Origin: JBHGBM01 sp041946965
GTDB taxonomy: Bacteria; Acidobacteriota; Terriglobia; Bryobacterales; Bryobacteraceae
Direction of reading: 5' to 3'
Length of the DNA stretch: 47,032 nt
NCBI GenBank assembly: GCA_041946965.1
Contig: JBHGBM010000038.1
Location: 1 to 47,032, forward strand
Positions 16,613-25,353 of the stretch are shown here, piece after piece (position 1 is the first letter of the stretch; every line of letters starts with the position of its first letter). The notes beneath the pieces are model-generated. The model had not been told where the DNA came from. It searched no databases and saw only the letters and a program-made list of their open reading frames with translations. Made by a program: the position numbers and the translations under genes.

Positions 16613-17905
16613 GATCCACGCTTTCAATTCGGCGTCCAGACGCTCGTGCATCTCCGGGTATTCCGCCGAGAGGTCCCGGCGCTCGCCGGGATCTTCGGCC
16701 ACGTTGTAGAGAAAACGCCCGCCGTTTATCACCAGCAGCTTGAAATCGCCGCGCATGGCGGCGAGCATGTCGTGGCCGCCGCTGTTCCACTCCCAAAAGA
16801 GGGTCCGCTCGGGCGCGCGGGATTTTCCCGTCCACACGTCGAGCATGTCGGCTCCATCCACTTTCCATGCCGGGTCCGGTGCGCCGCCCGCGGCGGCCAG
16901 GAAAGTCGGCAGCACATCGGTCATGTGGATGACTTCATTCGAAACCTTTTCGGCCGGCACGCGCCCGGGCCAGCGCACGACTCCCGGCACGCGAATGCCG
17001 CCCTCTTCCAGGCTGCGCTTCTGGCCGCGGAACGGGTGGTTGCTGTCGTGATAGTTCGACGCGCCCTTGTTGCCGGTTTCGAACGTGGCGCCCTGGTCGC
17101 TCGAGAACACCACCAGGGTATTCCGCGCCAGGCCCGCGCGGTCGAGCGCCGCCATCACGCGCCCGATGCCCTTATCCATGCGGTGGATCATGGCCGCGTA
17201 ACGCGCGTTGGTGGGGGCGGCCGGGTCCTTCTCGCGGAACTTGCCCTTGTAGCGCGCCACCTCCTCTTCCGGCGCCTCCACGTGGAAGTGCGACTCGATG
17301 TACGCCAGGTAAAGGAAGAACGGCTGCGCGCGTTTCGCTTCGATGTACTTGATGGCCTCGTCCGAGAAGAGGTCGGCGGTGTAGCCGCTCACGTTCTCGC
17401 GTTCGCGCCCGCGGTACAAGTACTTGGGAAAATGTTCCCACGCGTGGCGGGCTTCCAGGAACCCGAAGGTCTGATCGAAGCCCTGGTCGAGCGGATGGGT
17501 GAAACCGCCGTCCGGCAGGCGCCCACGATGCCACTTGCCCACCAGCGCGGTGGAGTAGCCCAAGCCCTTCAGCGCTTCGGCGATGGTGACCTCGGAGGCG
17601 GGCAGATCGTTGCCGTTGGTTCTAAGGCCGTTGTGGATGGTGTACTTGCCCGTCAAAAGGCAGCCGCGAGACGGCGCGCACACCACCGCACCCGAGTACC
17701 AGCGCGTGAAGCGCGTGCCCTCGGCGGCGAGGCGGTCGAGGTTCGGCGTTTCCCACGTTTTGCGGCCGTTGAAGCCGACGTCTCCCCAGCCGAGGTCGTC
17801 GGCGTAGATCATGATGATGTTGGGACGGCGCGCCTGGGCGTGCAACACACCGCCGAGCGCACCGGCCGGGAGCAGCCGCAGAGCGTCGCGTCTGGTGATG
17901 GGCAT
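16592..17905 (-). CDS. Tat-exported sulfatase (arylsulfatase-like)
   Basis: A 437-residue type I sulfatase. A twin-arginine leader (ITRRDALRLLPAGALGG) points to periplasmic export. Metal-binding RPNIIMIYADDLGWGDVGFNG follows. The sulfatase signature VVCAPSRGCLLTGKY has Cys76, which must be converted to formylglycine; GKWHRG and VVFSSDQGATFETG are the other active-site stretches. It removes sulfate esters, probably from a sugar; the exact substrate is unknown. No formylglycine-generating enzyme is in the window. It ends back-to-back with the kinase gene and starts 3 bp after the aldo/keto reductase stop, so those two genes are probably co-transcribed. Confidence 0.93.
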   Translation of the reverse strand: MPITRRDALRLLPAGALGGVLHAQARRPNIIMIYADDLGWGDVGFNGRKTWETPNLDRLAAEGTRFTRWYSGAVVCAPSRGCLLTGKYTIHNGLRTNGNDLPASEVTIAEALKGLGYSTALVGKWHRGRLPDGGFTHPLDQGFDQTFGFLEARHAWEHFPKYLYRGRERENVSGYTADLFSDEAIKYIEAKRAQPFFLYLAYIESHFHVEAPEEEVARYKGKFREKDPAAPTNARYAAMIHRMDKGIGRVMAALDRAGLARNTLVVFSSDQGATFETGNKGASNYHDSNHPFRGQKRSLEEGGIRVPGVVRWPGRVPAEKVSNEVIHMTDVLPTFLAAAGGAPDPAWKVDGADMLDVWTGKSRAPERTLFWEWNSGGHDMLAAMRGDFKLLVINGGRFLYNVAEDPGERRDLSAEYPEMHERLDAELKAWIATAVKR

Positions 17906-17908
17906 GAT

Positions 17909-18868
17909 CTACCGATTATATTTCGGCGTGACGCCGCGCAGTCCTTCCCACACGCGGTCGCACGCCTGGATCGCCTCGGCGGGCAGGGCGCCGTCTTCGA
18001 GAGCGCGCAGGTTCTCCTCGAGCTGTTCCAGGCGCGACGCGCCCAAGATGACGCCATCGACCGGGGTGTGGTGCAGCAGCCAGTTGAGCGCGAGGCTGAC
18101 CATGGAGCGGCCCGCGGCCGCCGCGACCTCGCGCAGCCGGTCCACGGCGTCGAACTGCGCGGGGTGCCAGTAGCGGCCCAGGTACAGGTCGTTGTTTTCG
18201 AAGCGCGTGCCGGCGAGCGGCGCCTCGCGCGGCTGTTTGCCGGTCAGCATGCCGCCCGCGAGCGGGTTGTACACCACCGTGGCCACGCCGAGTTCGCGGC
18301 ACATGGGCAGGTATTCTTGCTCGATGCCGCGCGCCAGCAGGTTGTACATCGGCTGGGTCACCGCGGCGGGCTTCCATCCGTTGCGATCCGCCAGCCACAA
18401 CATGCGGCAGACCTGCCACCCGGCGTAATTGGAGCTCGCCGGATACCGCACCTTGCCGGCGCGGACGAACTCCTCCATGGTGGCAAGGGTGTCCTCGATC
18501 GGCGCTTCGGGGTCGGGCATGTGGAGATAGTAGAGGTCGAGGTAGTCCGTGTTCAGACGGCGCAGGGAGTTATCCAGGGCTTTGCGCATGGCGGCGGGAG
18601 AGAGCCCGCACTCTTGGGCGGTCTTGCCGCGCACCTTGCTGGCGAGCACGATGCGATCTCGGCGGCCGCGCATCAGCCGGCCCACAATCTCCTCGGAAGC
18701 GCCTTGGGCGTAGACGTTGGCGGTGTCGAAGAAATTGATGCCGGCATCGAGACAGCGGCCGAAAATGCGCGCCGCGGCAGGCTCGTCGACCTGGCCGCCA
18801 AAAGTCATAGTGCCGAAGCACACGCGCGAAACCCGGAGGTCTGTGCGGGGAAGAGTCGTGGTCTGCAT
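17909..18868 (-). CDS. Aldo/keto reductase
   Basis: A 319-residue NADPH-dependent aldo/keto reductase. TLPRTDLRVSRVCFGTMTFGG opens the barrel. The catalytic tetrad is visible as Asp and Tyr in NFFDTANVY, Lys in VLASKV, and His in YYLHMPD. VILGASRLEQLEENLRALE is the cofactor-binding end. The substrate is unknown; it precedes a sulfatase, so a sugar-derived aldehyde is possible. I took ATG 18868; an in-frame GTG at 18880 would follow a TACACT hexamer (18885-18890) by 4 nt and could be a leaderless start. Confidence 0.9.
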   Translation of the reverse strand: MQTTTLPRTDLRVSRVCFGTMTFGGQVDEPAAARIFGRCLDAGINFFDTANVYAQGASEEIVGRLMRGRRDRIVLASKVRGKTAQECGLSPAAMRKALDNSLRRLNTDYLDLYYLHMPDPEAPIEDTLATMEEFVRAGKVRYPASSNYAGWQVCRMLWLADRNGWKPAAVTQPMYNLLARGIEQEYLPMCRELGVATVVYNPLAGGMLTGKQPREAPLAGTRFENNDLYLGRYWHPAQFDAVDRLREVAAAAGRSMVSLALNWLLHHTPVDGVILGASRLEQLEENLRALEDGALPAEAIQACDRVWEGLRGVTPKYNR

Positions 18869-18892
18869 GGAGGGTTTCACGGCCAGTGTAGC

Positions 18893-19106
18893 TTAACAGG
18901 GAAGAAGCGCGCGTACGGTTTCCACGGTATCCGCGGCGGCGCGCAGCAAGGCGGCTCCGGACGCGGGCACACAAGTAAGATCCCGATCCGGGCGAGGCGT
19001 GGTCCGCGTGGGCGTGCGTGATCATCGCGCGCGGCGCCGCGCCCCACGGATCGATGTGAAAGCCGCCGTCTTCGCAATACAGGCCGGCGGCATCCGGGCT
19101 CAGCAC
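18893..19106 (-). pseudogene. Broken DNA-ligase-associated metallo-beta-lactamase exonuclease
   Basis: From a GTG at 19106 the frame reads LYCEDGGFHIDPWGAAPRA and MITHAHADHASPGSGSYLC. That is the N-terminus of the DNA-ligase-associated MBL-fold exonuclease family (TIGR04122-like), including the metal-binding HxHxDH. After SYLC the family-like text continues only in the +1 frame (VPASGAALLRAAADTVETVRALLP) and stops at 18893-18895. So about 70 of an expected ~330 residues remain, with one frameshift. It begins 8 bp after the citrate synthase stop. None of the usual partners (ligase, helicase, phosphoesterase) is present. Confidence 0.6.
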
Positions 19107-19113
19107 GCGGCGG

Positions 19114-20433
19114 TCACGCCTGCGCGACCTTCACTTCCGCCTTGGCGGCCCGTTGCGCCACCGGAACGAAATCGCGGTGGCCGTGGCCGAGGTACATCTG
19201 CCGCGGCCGCGCGATCTTCTGCTCGGGATCTTCCAGCAGTTCCTGCCATTGCGCCAGCCACCCCACTGTGCGGGGGATGGCGAACAGCACCGTGAACATA
19301 TCCGGCGTGAACCCCATGGCCTGGTAGATGATGCCGGAGTAGAAATCCACGTTGGGGTACAGTTTGCGCTTGATGAAGTACTCGTCGCTGAGGGCGATCT
19401 TCTCGAGCTCGAGCGCGATCTCGAGCTTGGGATTGCGCCCCGTCACCGCGAACACGGAATCGGCGGTCTGCTTGATGATGCGGGCGCGCGGATCGTAATT
19501 CTTGTAAATGCGGTGTCCGAAGCCCATCAGGCGGAACTTGCCCGCCTTGACCTGCTCGATGTAAGCGGGGATGTTATCCACCGAGCCGATCTCGTCGAGC
19601 ATTTTGAGCACTTCTTCGTTGGCGCCGCCGTGCAGCGGTCCGGAGAGCGCGGCCGCCGCGCCCGCGGCGGTCAGGTAGGGATCGGCGTAGGAGCTTCCGA
19701 TCGACCGCATCGCGTTGGCGCTGCAATTCTGCTCGTGGTCGGCGTGCAGGATGAACAGCACGTCCAGGGCCCGCGCCAGCACCGGGTTCGGCATATACTT
19801 CAACTCCGCCATCTTCCAGAGCATGTTCATGAAATTCTCGGTATACGTCAGGGAGTTGTCCGGGTACACGTAGGGCAAACCGAGGCTGTGGCGGTAGGCG
19901 TAGGCGGCGATGGTCGGCACTTTGGCGACCAGCCGCAGAATCTGCATGTTCCGGTTGGCGCGGTTATGGATGTTGCGCGCCTCGGGGTAGAAGGTAGAAA
20001 GCGCCGCGAGGGTGCTCGCCAGCATCCCCATGGGGTGGGCATCGTAGTGGAACCCGTCCATGAACTTCTTGATGTTCTCGTGCAGCATGGTGTGCAATGT
20101 CACCTTCTGCACCCATTCCTTGAGTTCCGCCTCGAGCGGCAGCTCGCCGTTGAGAAGCAGGTAGGCGACCTCCAGGAACGAGCAGTTCTCGGCGAGCGCC
20201 TCGATCGGGTATCCCCTGTAGCGCAGGATGCCGCGGTCGCCGTCGATGAAAGTAATCGTGCTGCGGCACGACGCCGTGTTCATGAACGCCGGGTCATAGC
20301 TCATGACCCCGAAATCGTCGGCATCTTTCTTAATCTGCCTCAGGTCCATGGCGCGGATGTTGCCGTGAAGAAGAGGCAGCGTGTAAGTCTTCTCGGTCCG
20401 GTTGTCGATAACCGTGAGAGTCTCTTCGGGCAT
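19114..20433 (-). CDS. gltA: Citrate synthase
   Basis: A 439-residue type I/hexameric-type citrate synthase (acetyl-CoA + oxaloacetate to citrate, entry to the TCA cycle). Key segments are SYDPAFMNTASCRSTITFIDG, ILRYRGYPIEALAE, ILHADHEQNCSANAMR (first catalytic His region), GPLHGGANEEVLKML, GFGHRIYKNYDPRA (second His) and YPNVDFYSGIIYQAMG (catalytic Asp). A strong GGGAGG sits 9 nt before the ATG. A 180-nt leader follows the proposed promoter. Confidence 0.97.
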   Translation of the reverse strand: MPEETLTVIDNRTEKTYTLPLLHGNIRAMDLRQIKKDADDFGVMSYDPAFMNTASCRSTITFIDGDRGILRYRGYPIEALAENCSFLEVAYLLLNGELPLEAELKEWVQKVTLHTMLHENIKKFMDGFHYDAHPMGMLASTLAALSTFYPEARNIHNRANRNMQILRLVAKVPTIAAYAYRHSLGLPYVYPDNSLTYTENFMNMLWKMAELKYMPNPVLARALDVLFILHADHEQNCSANAMRSIGSSYADPYLTAAGAAAALSGPLHGGANEEVLKMLDEIGSVDNIPAYIEQVKAGKFRLMGFGHRIYKNYDPRARIIKQTADSVFAVTGRNPKLEIALELEKIALSDEYFIKRKLYPNVDFYSGIIYQAMGFTPDMFTVLFAIPRTVGWLAQWQELLEDPEQKIARPRQMYLGHGHRDFVPVAQRAAKAEVKVAQA

Positions 20434-20803
20434 GTATCAAACCTCCCTGTTCAAAACTGCAAAGGTTTCCCGTCTGCTCACCGCTCCCTTGCGTTCGCGG
20501 TCCGGTAACACGCTCCAGATCAATTACATGCGTGCCAACGTGACGCTCGCTCCTCGCGCGGGCGGCCTTTTCGTTTGTGGCGCGATGTTCCAACTTCCCA
20601 GGTTCGTATTTCCCAATCTGATTATCCGGTTTGTGAAGAAGGCTTCAACGCGTATTACGGTCGATGCGTGCTCGTTCGCACAAATTGTGAACTTAGTGAC
20701 ACCGGGCAATGCCGGGCGCCACCGGTGCACCCCAAAGTACTGTTTCTCGTGTCCGCGGGCGCACCGGACATGGTAGAGTGATTGACCAGACGGAGTGTCC
20801 CAG
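20434..20803. other. Intergenic region between gltA and the 1122-residue secreted protein gene
   Basis: 370 bp between divergent starts, visibly poorer in GC than the genes on either side. It holds the gltA Shine-Dalgarno and a proposed gltA promoter. It also holds a CACAAATTGTG palindrome (20679-20689) flanked by GTTC and GAAC. For the plus-strand gene there is GGAG at 20792-20795 and a weak TAGAGT (20774-20779). Reading frames across it do not resemble any protein. Confidence 0.6.
20621..20648 (-). promoter_or_regulatory. Candidate gltA promoter
   Basis: Minus strand TTGAAG (20648-20643, 4/6), a 16-bp spacer and GATAAT (20626-20621, 5/6). The implied transcription start is near 20614, leaving a 180-nt untranslated leader in which I saw no clear structure. 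Confidence 0.4.
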
Positions 20804-23800
20804 ATGAAGGCGAGCTCGGCAATCCTTGCACTCGTTTTCGGTATTTGTTCGCTGCACGCCAGCACTACCCTGGAACGGGCCCGGCAGTTGGAGAAGTCCG
20901 GCGATCCCCAAGCGGCGCGAGATCTTTTGGCGCAGGCAGCGCGAAGCGCGCCGGGCGATGCGACCGCGCAGGCGGAGTACGCCGAATTCCTGGACCGGTA
21001 CGGCGACCCGGCGTGCCGCGCTGCCTATCGCAATCTTTTGCAGGTGTTAACCGCGTCCGGGGACAGCGCGCGGCGGGCCGAGGTAGCGCGCCGGCTGGCG
21101 GCCCTGGACCTGCTAGAGGGCGACCGTGCCGCGGCGGAGCGGAGCCTGGAGGCCTATCGCCAGGCAAGCGGCAGGGAGGTGAAGGTCGCCGACGCGGCGC
21201 GCAGCCGGCCGGAATCCGAGATCACGCACATTCCCGGGCCGCTGCGCTCGTTCGCGCGCATGGCGGCGATTTCGAGCGAGGCGGTGCCCGAAGAGGTACT
21301 GCCTGCGCTGGCGCGCAACGTGGTCACGAACGGCTACCAGGCCTCCCACAGTAACGACGCACTGGAGCAAACCGAATACTTGAAGCTGGTGCACCGTTAT
21401 CTGTCGCAGGCGAGGGAGCTGGAGAAGCTCGCCGGCCCCGATAAGGTGATCGTGGTAGAGACGTGCGAGTCGCCCAAGGCCGGGGAACTGCTGCGCATCC
21501 TGGGTTTCCGGATGCGCGGAGGCTGCGGCAGCGAGCTGGTGCTGGAAACCGTCAACGCCACGCGGGCGTTTCTCACCACGGATTCCGGGTTTCCGATTCC
21601 GGAACTGGAGCAGGCGTTGCGCGCCAACCGTCCGTTCCGCTACGACTTCAAACCGTCGGAGATCCCCGTTCTGGTGGGTGTGGACTACTGGCTTCCGCCG
21701 AAGGAGAAGGCGGGCGGCGAGTTCATCGACGCGTTTCTTTCCGATCCGTCGCTGTGCCGCCTGTACCTGGGCATGAGCAAGCTGGACGCGGAGACCGCGG
21801 CGGCGCTGCGCAAGGCGGTGCCGATGCAGCGGCTGAAGGCGTTTGCGCACGTGCTGGACTTCTTCGGTTCCATGTTCCAGATCCGGGCCGGCAAAGCCGT
21901 GGTGCCGGGCGGCGCCAGGGAAGCCCTGGTCTGGGGCGAATTGACGGGGGTCTCGCCCGACCAGGGGCCGCAGTTTTTCGAGCGCCTGCTGATGCGCGAC
22001 GACGGCTGGATGGCGAGTTACTACGACGCGCTGGCCCGCGTGCGCGGTCCCGTCCACGCCTACCTCGGCGACCCGGCGCGCCTGAAGCGGTTTTACGGGG
22101 CGCTGCGGGGGAAGGTCACCAGCCCCGGGCCGGCCAGGCCCGTGTTCCGCTCCAATGCGGACATCATGCTCCTCACCACCCGGCTGCGCATTACGCCGGA
22201 CGGCAAGCCGCACATCCCGGGGGGAATCGACGTGTGGCGCAACCTGTTCATCAAGCATCCGCACGGCAAGTACGACGGCAAGCTGACCCGGTCCGCAAGC
22301 ACGTGGAGGGACGCCGACGACGTGGTGGAGGCGCTATTCGCGCTTTGCCGCAAGGCCGTGGACAACGAGCCGCTCAAGATTTTCATGTCGCTGAGCGATG
22401 TGGACCGCTACCGCGCCGCGCCGCTGGAACCGACAACGGTGGACCGCCTTGCGCGGCAGTACCGGCAATACGGGCAGCAGTACGCGATGTTCAACGACGC
22501 GCCGGCGCTCTCGGACAAGGCCATCGTGCAATTCCTCGATACGGCGGACGCGGTGGGCAAGATCCGCGACACCATGTTGCGCGCCAACACCGCCGGCATG
22601 CTCCAGGGCCTGGTCGGCATCTGGCAGATCCTGGCGCGTCAGGGTTCGCTGGCGCCGGCGCAGACCGAAGCCGCTTTCACGAGTGTGCTTACGCCGTTTG
22701 CGGCGGTGCGCGGCGACGTGGACGTGTTTGACGCGGGGCGCAACGGGATCAAGGCGCTGCTTGCCGCCACGGGCGCCAAGACCGGCTCGCCGCAGGACCG
22801 CCTGATCGACATGCTGGTGGGCTCGGTGGAGGCGGGCGACGAAGCCCATACCCAGATGGTCCAGGAGATGGTGCGCGTTCTGGAGGCGCAGCGCATCATC
22901 TCGCTGAACACGCTGTTTGAGCTGGCCGATCACATGGAGAGCCTCTCGCGCGGAGAGAAGCTGAACACCGCGCTGATCAACCGGCTCAGCTCCCGGATTT
23001 CGGAGATCCAGTTGCCGCGCAGTTCCCTGACCGGGGCGGAGAAGAACGCCATGGCGTTCGGCTACTGGACCGAGCGGCACATCGAAAATCAGAGGAAACT
23101 TAACCTGCGCGCGGTGATCGAGAGGGCGGCGGGGAATGCCGAAAGGCTGAGGGATGCGCGCGGCCTGTTGACGCCCATCCTGCGGGACACGGTGGTGGCG
23201 CTGAACTACGCCCACTATGCGCCGCCGGGCGCGCAGATCCTGTACACCAATTCTCTGTTTGTGCGCAGCCACGATTTCATCGGGGTCCAGGGCACGAACC
23301 AGACCTGGCGGGGCACCGAATTGTTCGGAACCGGCTGGCCCTCGAACGGCGGCGGCCGGCTGGTCGGTTCGCTCGCCGGGCTGCCCTATGCGCTGGCGGA
23401 AGCCGAGCAGAACTTCCTGGTCCCCGCGCAGACGCAAGCCCTGATCTGGGGCGACCTGGTGCCGCAGATGATCCTGAGCGCCAAGATCCCGCGCTGGTGG
23501 AACGTAAAACCGCAGCAGATGCACTGGCTCGCTCTGCACCTGCGGTATGCGCAGGAACTTCTGGCCGAATCGGCGCTCGACGCGGGGCTCCGCCGCGCGG
23601 TGATGGAGTCGCTTTCCGGCCAGGCGACGCCGGCGCGCGTGGCCCAGGTCGAAGCGATGCTGGGCAACGGCGAGGTGCGGGCCGCGGTCGATCGGGTGAC
23701 TCCCTCGGAACTGTTCCACATCGCGCGGGAGATGGCCGCGGCGCAGAAGGAAACGGTGGGGCCGTGCCTGGCGGAGATCCGGCGCATCGCCGCGGAATCG

Positions 23801-24172
23801 CCTTCGGAAGCGAATTACCAGGCCATTTCCCGCGCCTTCGGCACGCCCAAGCCGACACTGGCGAATTCTTACCGTACCGAGCTTCTGAACCTGCGGACCT
23901 TCCCGACCCTGATGGGTTACTCCAGCCGCATCATGGCCGAGAGCTGGGAATCCAATACACTATACTGGGCGGAACTGGCGGACGAGATGCATGTGCCTCC
24001 GGCGCAGCTCAACGTGCGCATTCCGGAGTGGACGCAGAAGCTCGTGGAACGCATTTTCGCCTCGCACCTGGAAGACTGGCCGGCGGTGCTGCGCTCGTTG
24101 CGGCTGGTGGGCCGGGACGTGAGGGCGAGGGCGCGGTCACAGGCCGCGGAACAAAAGGCGTCGCTGCAATAG
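20804..24172 (+). CDS. Large secreted TPR-type protein of unknown function
   Basis: A 1122-residue protein with a Sec signal (MKASSAILALVFGICSLHA). Immediately after it is a TPR-like helical repeat (LERARQLEKSGDPQAARDLLAQAAR and APGDATAQAEYAEFLDRYGD). The remaining ~1000 residues are mostly helical and match no family I recognise, with no obvious catalytic motif. VGVDYWLPP and HYAPPGAQILYTNSLFVRSH are conserved-looking stretches. GGAG at 20792-20795 supports the ATG at 20804. It is followed after 26 bp by a VWA protein, and this pair may work together in the envelope. It is probably an acidobacterial-lineage protein. Confidence 0.75.
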   Translation: MKASSAILALVFGICSLHASTTLERARQLEKSGDPQAARDLLAQAARSAPGDATAQAEYAEFLDRYGDPACRAAYRNLLQVLTASGDSARRAEVARRLAALDLLEGDRAAAERSLEAYRQASGREVKVADAARSRPESEITHIPGPLRSFARMAAISSEAVPEEVLPALARNVVTNGYQASHSNDALEQTEYLKLVHRYLSQARELEKLAGPDKVIVVETCESPKAGELLRILGFRMRGGCGSELVLETVNATRAFLTTDSGFPIPELEQALRANRPFRYDFKPSEIPVLVGVDYWLPPKEKAGGEFIDAFLSDPSLCRLYLGMSKLDAETAAALRKAVPMQRLKAFAHVLDFFGSMFQIRAGKAVVPGGAREALVWGELTGVSPDQGPQFFERLLMRDDGWMASYYDALARVRGPVHAYLGDPARLKRFYGALRGKVTSPGPARPVFRSNADIMLLTTRLRITPDGKPHIPGGIDVWRNLFIKHPHGKYDGKLTRSASTWRDADDVVEALFALCRKAVDNEPLKIFMSLSDVDRYRAAPLEPTTVDRLARQYRQYGQQYAMFNDAPALSDKAIVQFLDTADAVGKIRDTMLRANTAGMLQGLVGIWQILARQGSLAPAQTEAAFTSVLTPFAAVRGDVDVFDAGRNGIKALLAATGAKTGSPQDRLIDMLVGSVEAGDEAHTQMVQEMVRVLEAQRIISLNTLFELADHMESLSRGEKLNTALINRLSSRISEIQLPRSSLTGAEKNAMAFGYWTERHIENQRKLNLRAVIERAAGNAERLRDARGLLTPILRDTVVALNYAHYAPPGAQILYTNSLFVRSHDFIGVQGTNQTWRGTELFGTGWPSNGGGRLVGSLAGLPYALAEAEQNFLVPAQTQALIWGDLVPQMILSAKIPRWWNVKPQQMHWLALHLRYAQELLAESALDAGLRRAVMESLSGQATPARVAQVEAMLGNGEVRAAVDRVTPSELFHIAREMAAAQKETVGPCLAEIRRIAAESPSEANYQAISRAFGTPKPTLANSYRTELLNLRTFPTLMGYSSRIMAESWESNTLYWAELADEMHVPPAQLNVRIPEWTQKLVERIFASHLEDWPAVLRSLRLVGRDVRARARSQAAEQKASLQ

Positions 24173-24198
24173 CGGCGCGGGCATCTTGGGGTGTGACG

Positions 24199-25203
24199 AT
24201 GATAACCAGGCGAGGATTCTTAGGCATGGCCGCCGGAGGCGGAGTGGTGCTGGCGCAGGAGGGACAGCGGCCCGTCTTCCGTGTGAAGGTGGACATGGTG
24301 GTGCTCAGCTTCGCTGTCACCGACAGCCGCAACCGCTACATCACCGGCCTGAAGCCGTCCGATCTGCGGGTGCTTGAAGACGGCATTCTACAGAAGCTCT
24401 CCACCTTCACGGAGGGGGCGAAGCCGCCCATGGCGGTACTGGAGGACGGCAGCACCAGGCCGCTGATCGAGGCGGCGGGCGCCGGCGCCGGCGCGGGGGC
24501 GGCGCCCGCCATCGACCGGCCGGACGCGTTCGTGGGCACCAACGTGTTCGTGCTGTTCGACACCAGCAACTTCATGTATCGCGGCTTCGTGTACGCCGAA
24601 GACGCCATCGCGGACTTCATACGCGGACTGGACCGGGCGGACTCGATTGCGGTGTACACGTTCAGCCGCAATCTCTCCCGGGCGGCGCCGCTCACCCGCG
24701 AGCGCAACGAAGCCATCAACGGCCTGCGCAAGGCCGTCGCCGGCGACGATACGGCGCTCTACAACGCCTTGCTGCTCACGTTGCGGGACGCCGCCAAGGT
24801 GCCCGGGCGCAAAGTGGTCATCGTGTTCTCCAACGGTCCCGATAACGCCAGCATGGTGGCGCCGGACGACGTGCGCGCCGTGGCGGAGGACGAGGGCATC
24901 CCGATCTACGTCATTTCCACCAACGAGGTGAACAAGGACGCCATCTCGAGCGGCGTCTTCCGCCGCATCGCCTCGCGCACCGGCGGCAAGGCCTACTGGG
25001 CCAAGACCTGGCAGAAGCAGGTGGAGGCCTTCGAGAACATCCGGGAAGATCTCGGCAATTCGTATACGGTGACTTACTACCCGGCTCCGAACCCCAACGA
25101 GGGGTTCCGGCGCATCCAGGTGGAGATCACCAGCGACGTGGGGAAGAAATACCGGGTGCGCGCGCGGCCCGGCTACCGCCCGCGGGGCGGCTTCGGCACA
25201 TAG
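24199..25203 (+). CDS. VWFA-related acidobacterial-type protein, Tat leader
   Basis: A 334-residue protein with a twin-arginine leader (ITRRGFLGMAAGGGVVLAQ). It has the opening typical of the acidobacterial VWFA-related family (TIGR03436-like): FRVKVDMVVLSFAVTDSRNRYITGLKPSDLRVLEDG. The VWA fold follows: VFVLFDTSNFMYRG, VYTFSRNLSRAAPL and KVVIVFSNGPDN. The MIDAS is atypical: DTSNF replaces the usual D-x-S-x-S, so the second Ser is missing. A Gly/Ala-rich linker lies at ~94-103. It probably mediates extracytoplasmic protein contacts. A GTG at 24193 is an alternative start. Confidence 0.85.
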   Translation: MITRRGFLGMAAGGGVVLAQEGQRPVFRVKVDMVVLSFAVTDSRNRYITGLKPSDLRVLEDGILQKLSTFTEGAKPPMAVLEDGSTRPLIEAAGAGAGAGAAPAIDRPDAFVGTNVFVLFDTSNFMYRGFVYAEDAIADFIRGLDRADSIAVYTFSRNLSRAAPLTRERNEAINGLRKAVAGDDTALYNALLLTLRDAAKVPGRKVVIVFSNGPDNASMVAPDDVRAVAEDEGIPIYVISTNEVNKDAISSGVFRRIASRTGGKAYWAKTWQKQVEAFENIREDLGNSYTVTYYPAPNPNEGFRRIQVEITSDVGKKYRVRARPGYRPRGGFGT

Positions 25204-25208
25204 GAGCA

Positions 25209-25228
25209 CGCAGGCGAAACCGCCTGCG
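25209..25228. repeat. REP-like hairpin CGCAGGCG-AAAC-CGCCTGCG
   Basis: A perfect 8-bp stem with a 4-nt loop, 5 bp after the VWA stop. On the plus strand a short T-run (ctttttc) follows ~10 nt later, so it could act as a weak terminator. Its form (GGCGCAGGCGGTTTCGCCTGCG on the other strand, in two halves) resembles repetitive extragenic palindromes. No second copy was noticed in this window. Confidence 0.4.
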
Positions 25229-25353
25229 CCACCAAGGCTTTTTCAACCAACCTCTCGAGGCTGAAGGCGCCGGTCTGAAATCCGATCTCGATCCTGCCGG
25301 ATTCCGATTGTACCCGGTTGCGCCGCCGCCGCGTCAGGGGTAGGGTGAAGTCG

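Noticed and set aside
16646..19021. A 791-codon plus-strand open frame
   Set aside because: It is antisense to the sulfatase and aldo/keto reductase, has no family-like stretches, and is rich in His/Arg/Gly. It is a by-product of GC-rich codon usage.
20524..20865. Small frames on both strands in the gltA upstream region
   Set aside because: No start signals, no family-like text, and they overlap the promoter and the signal peptide of the next gene.
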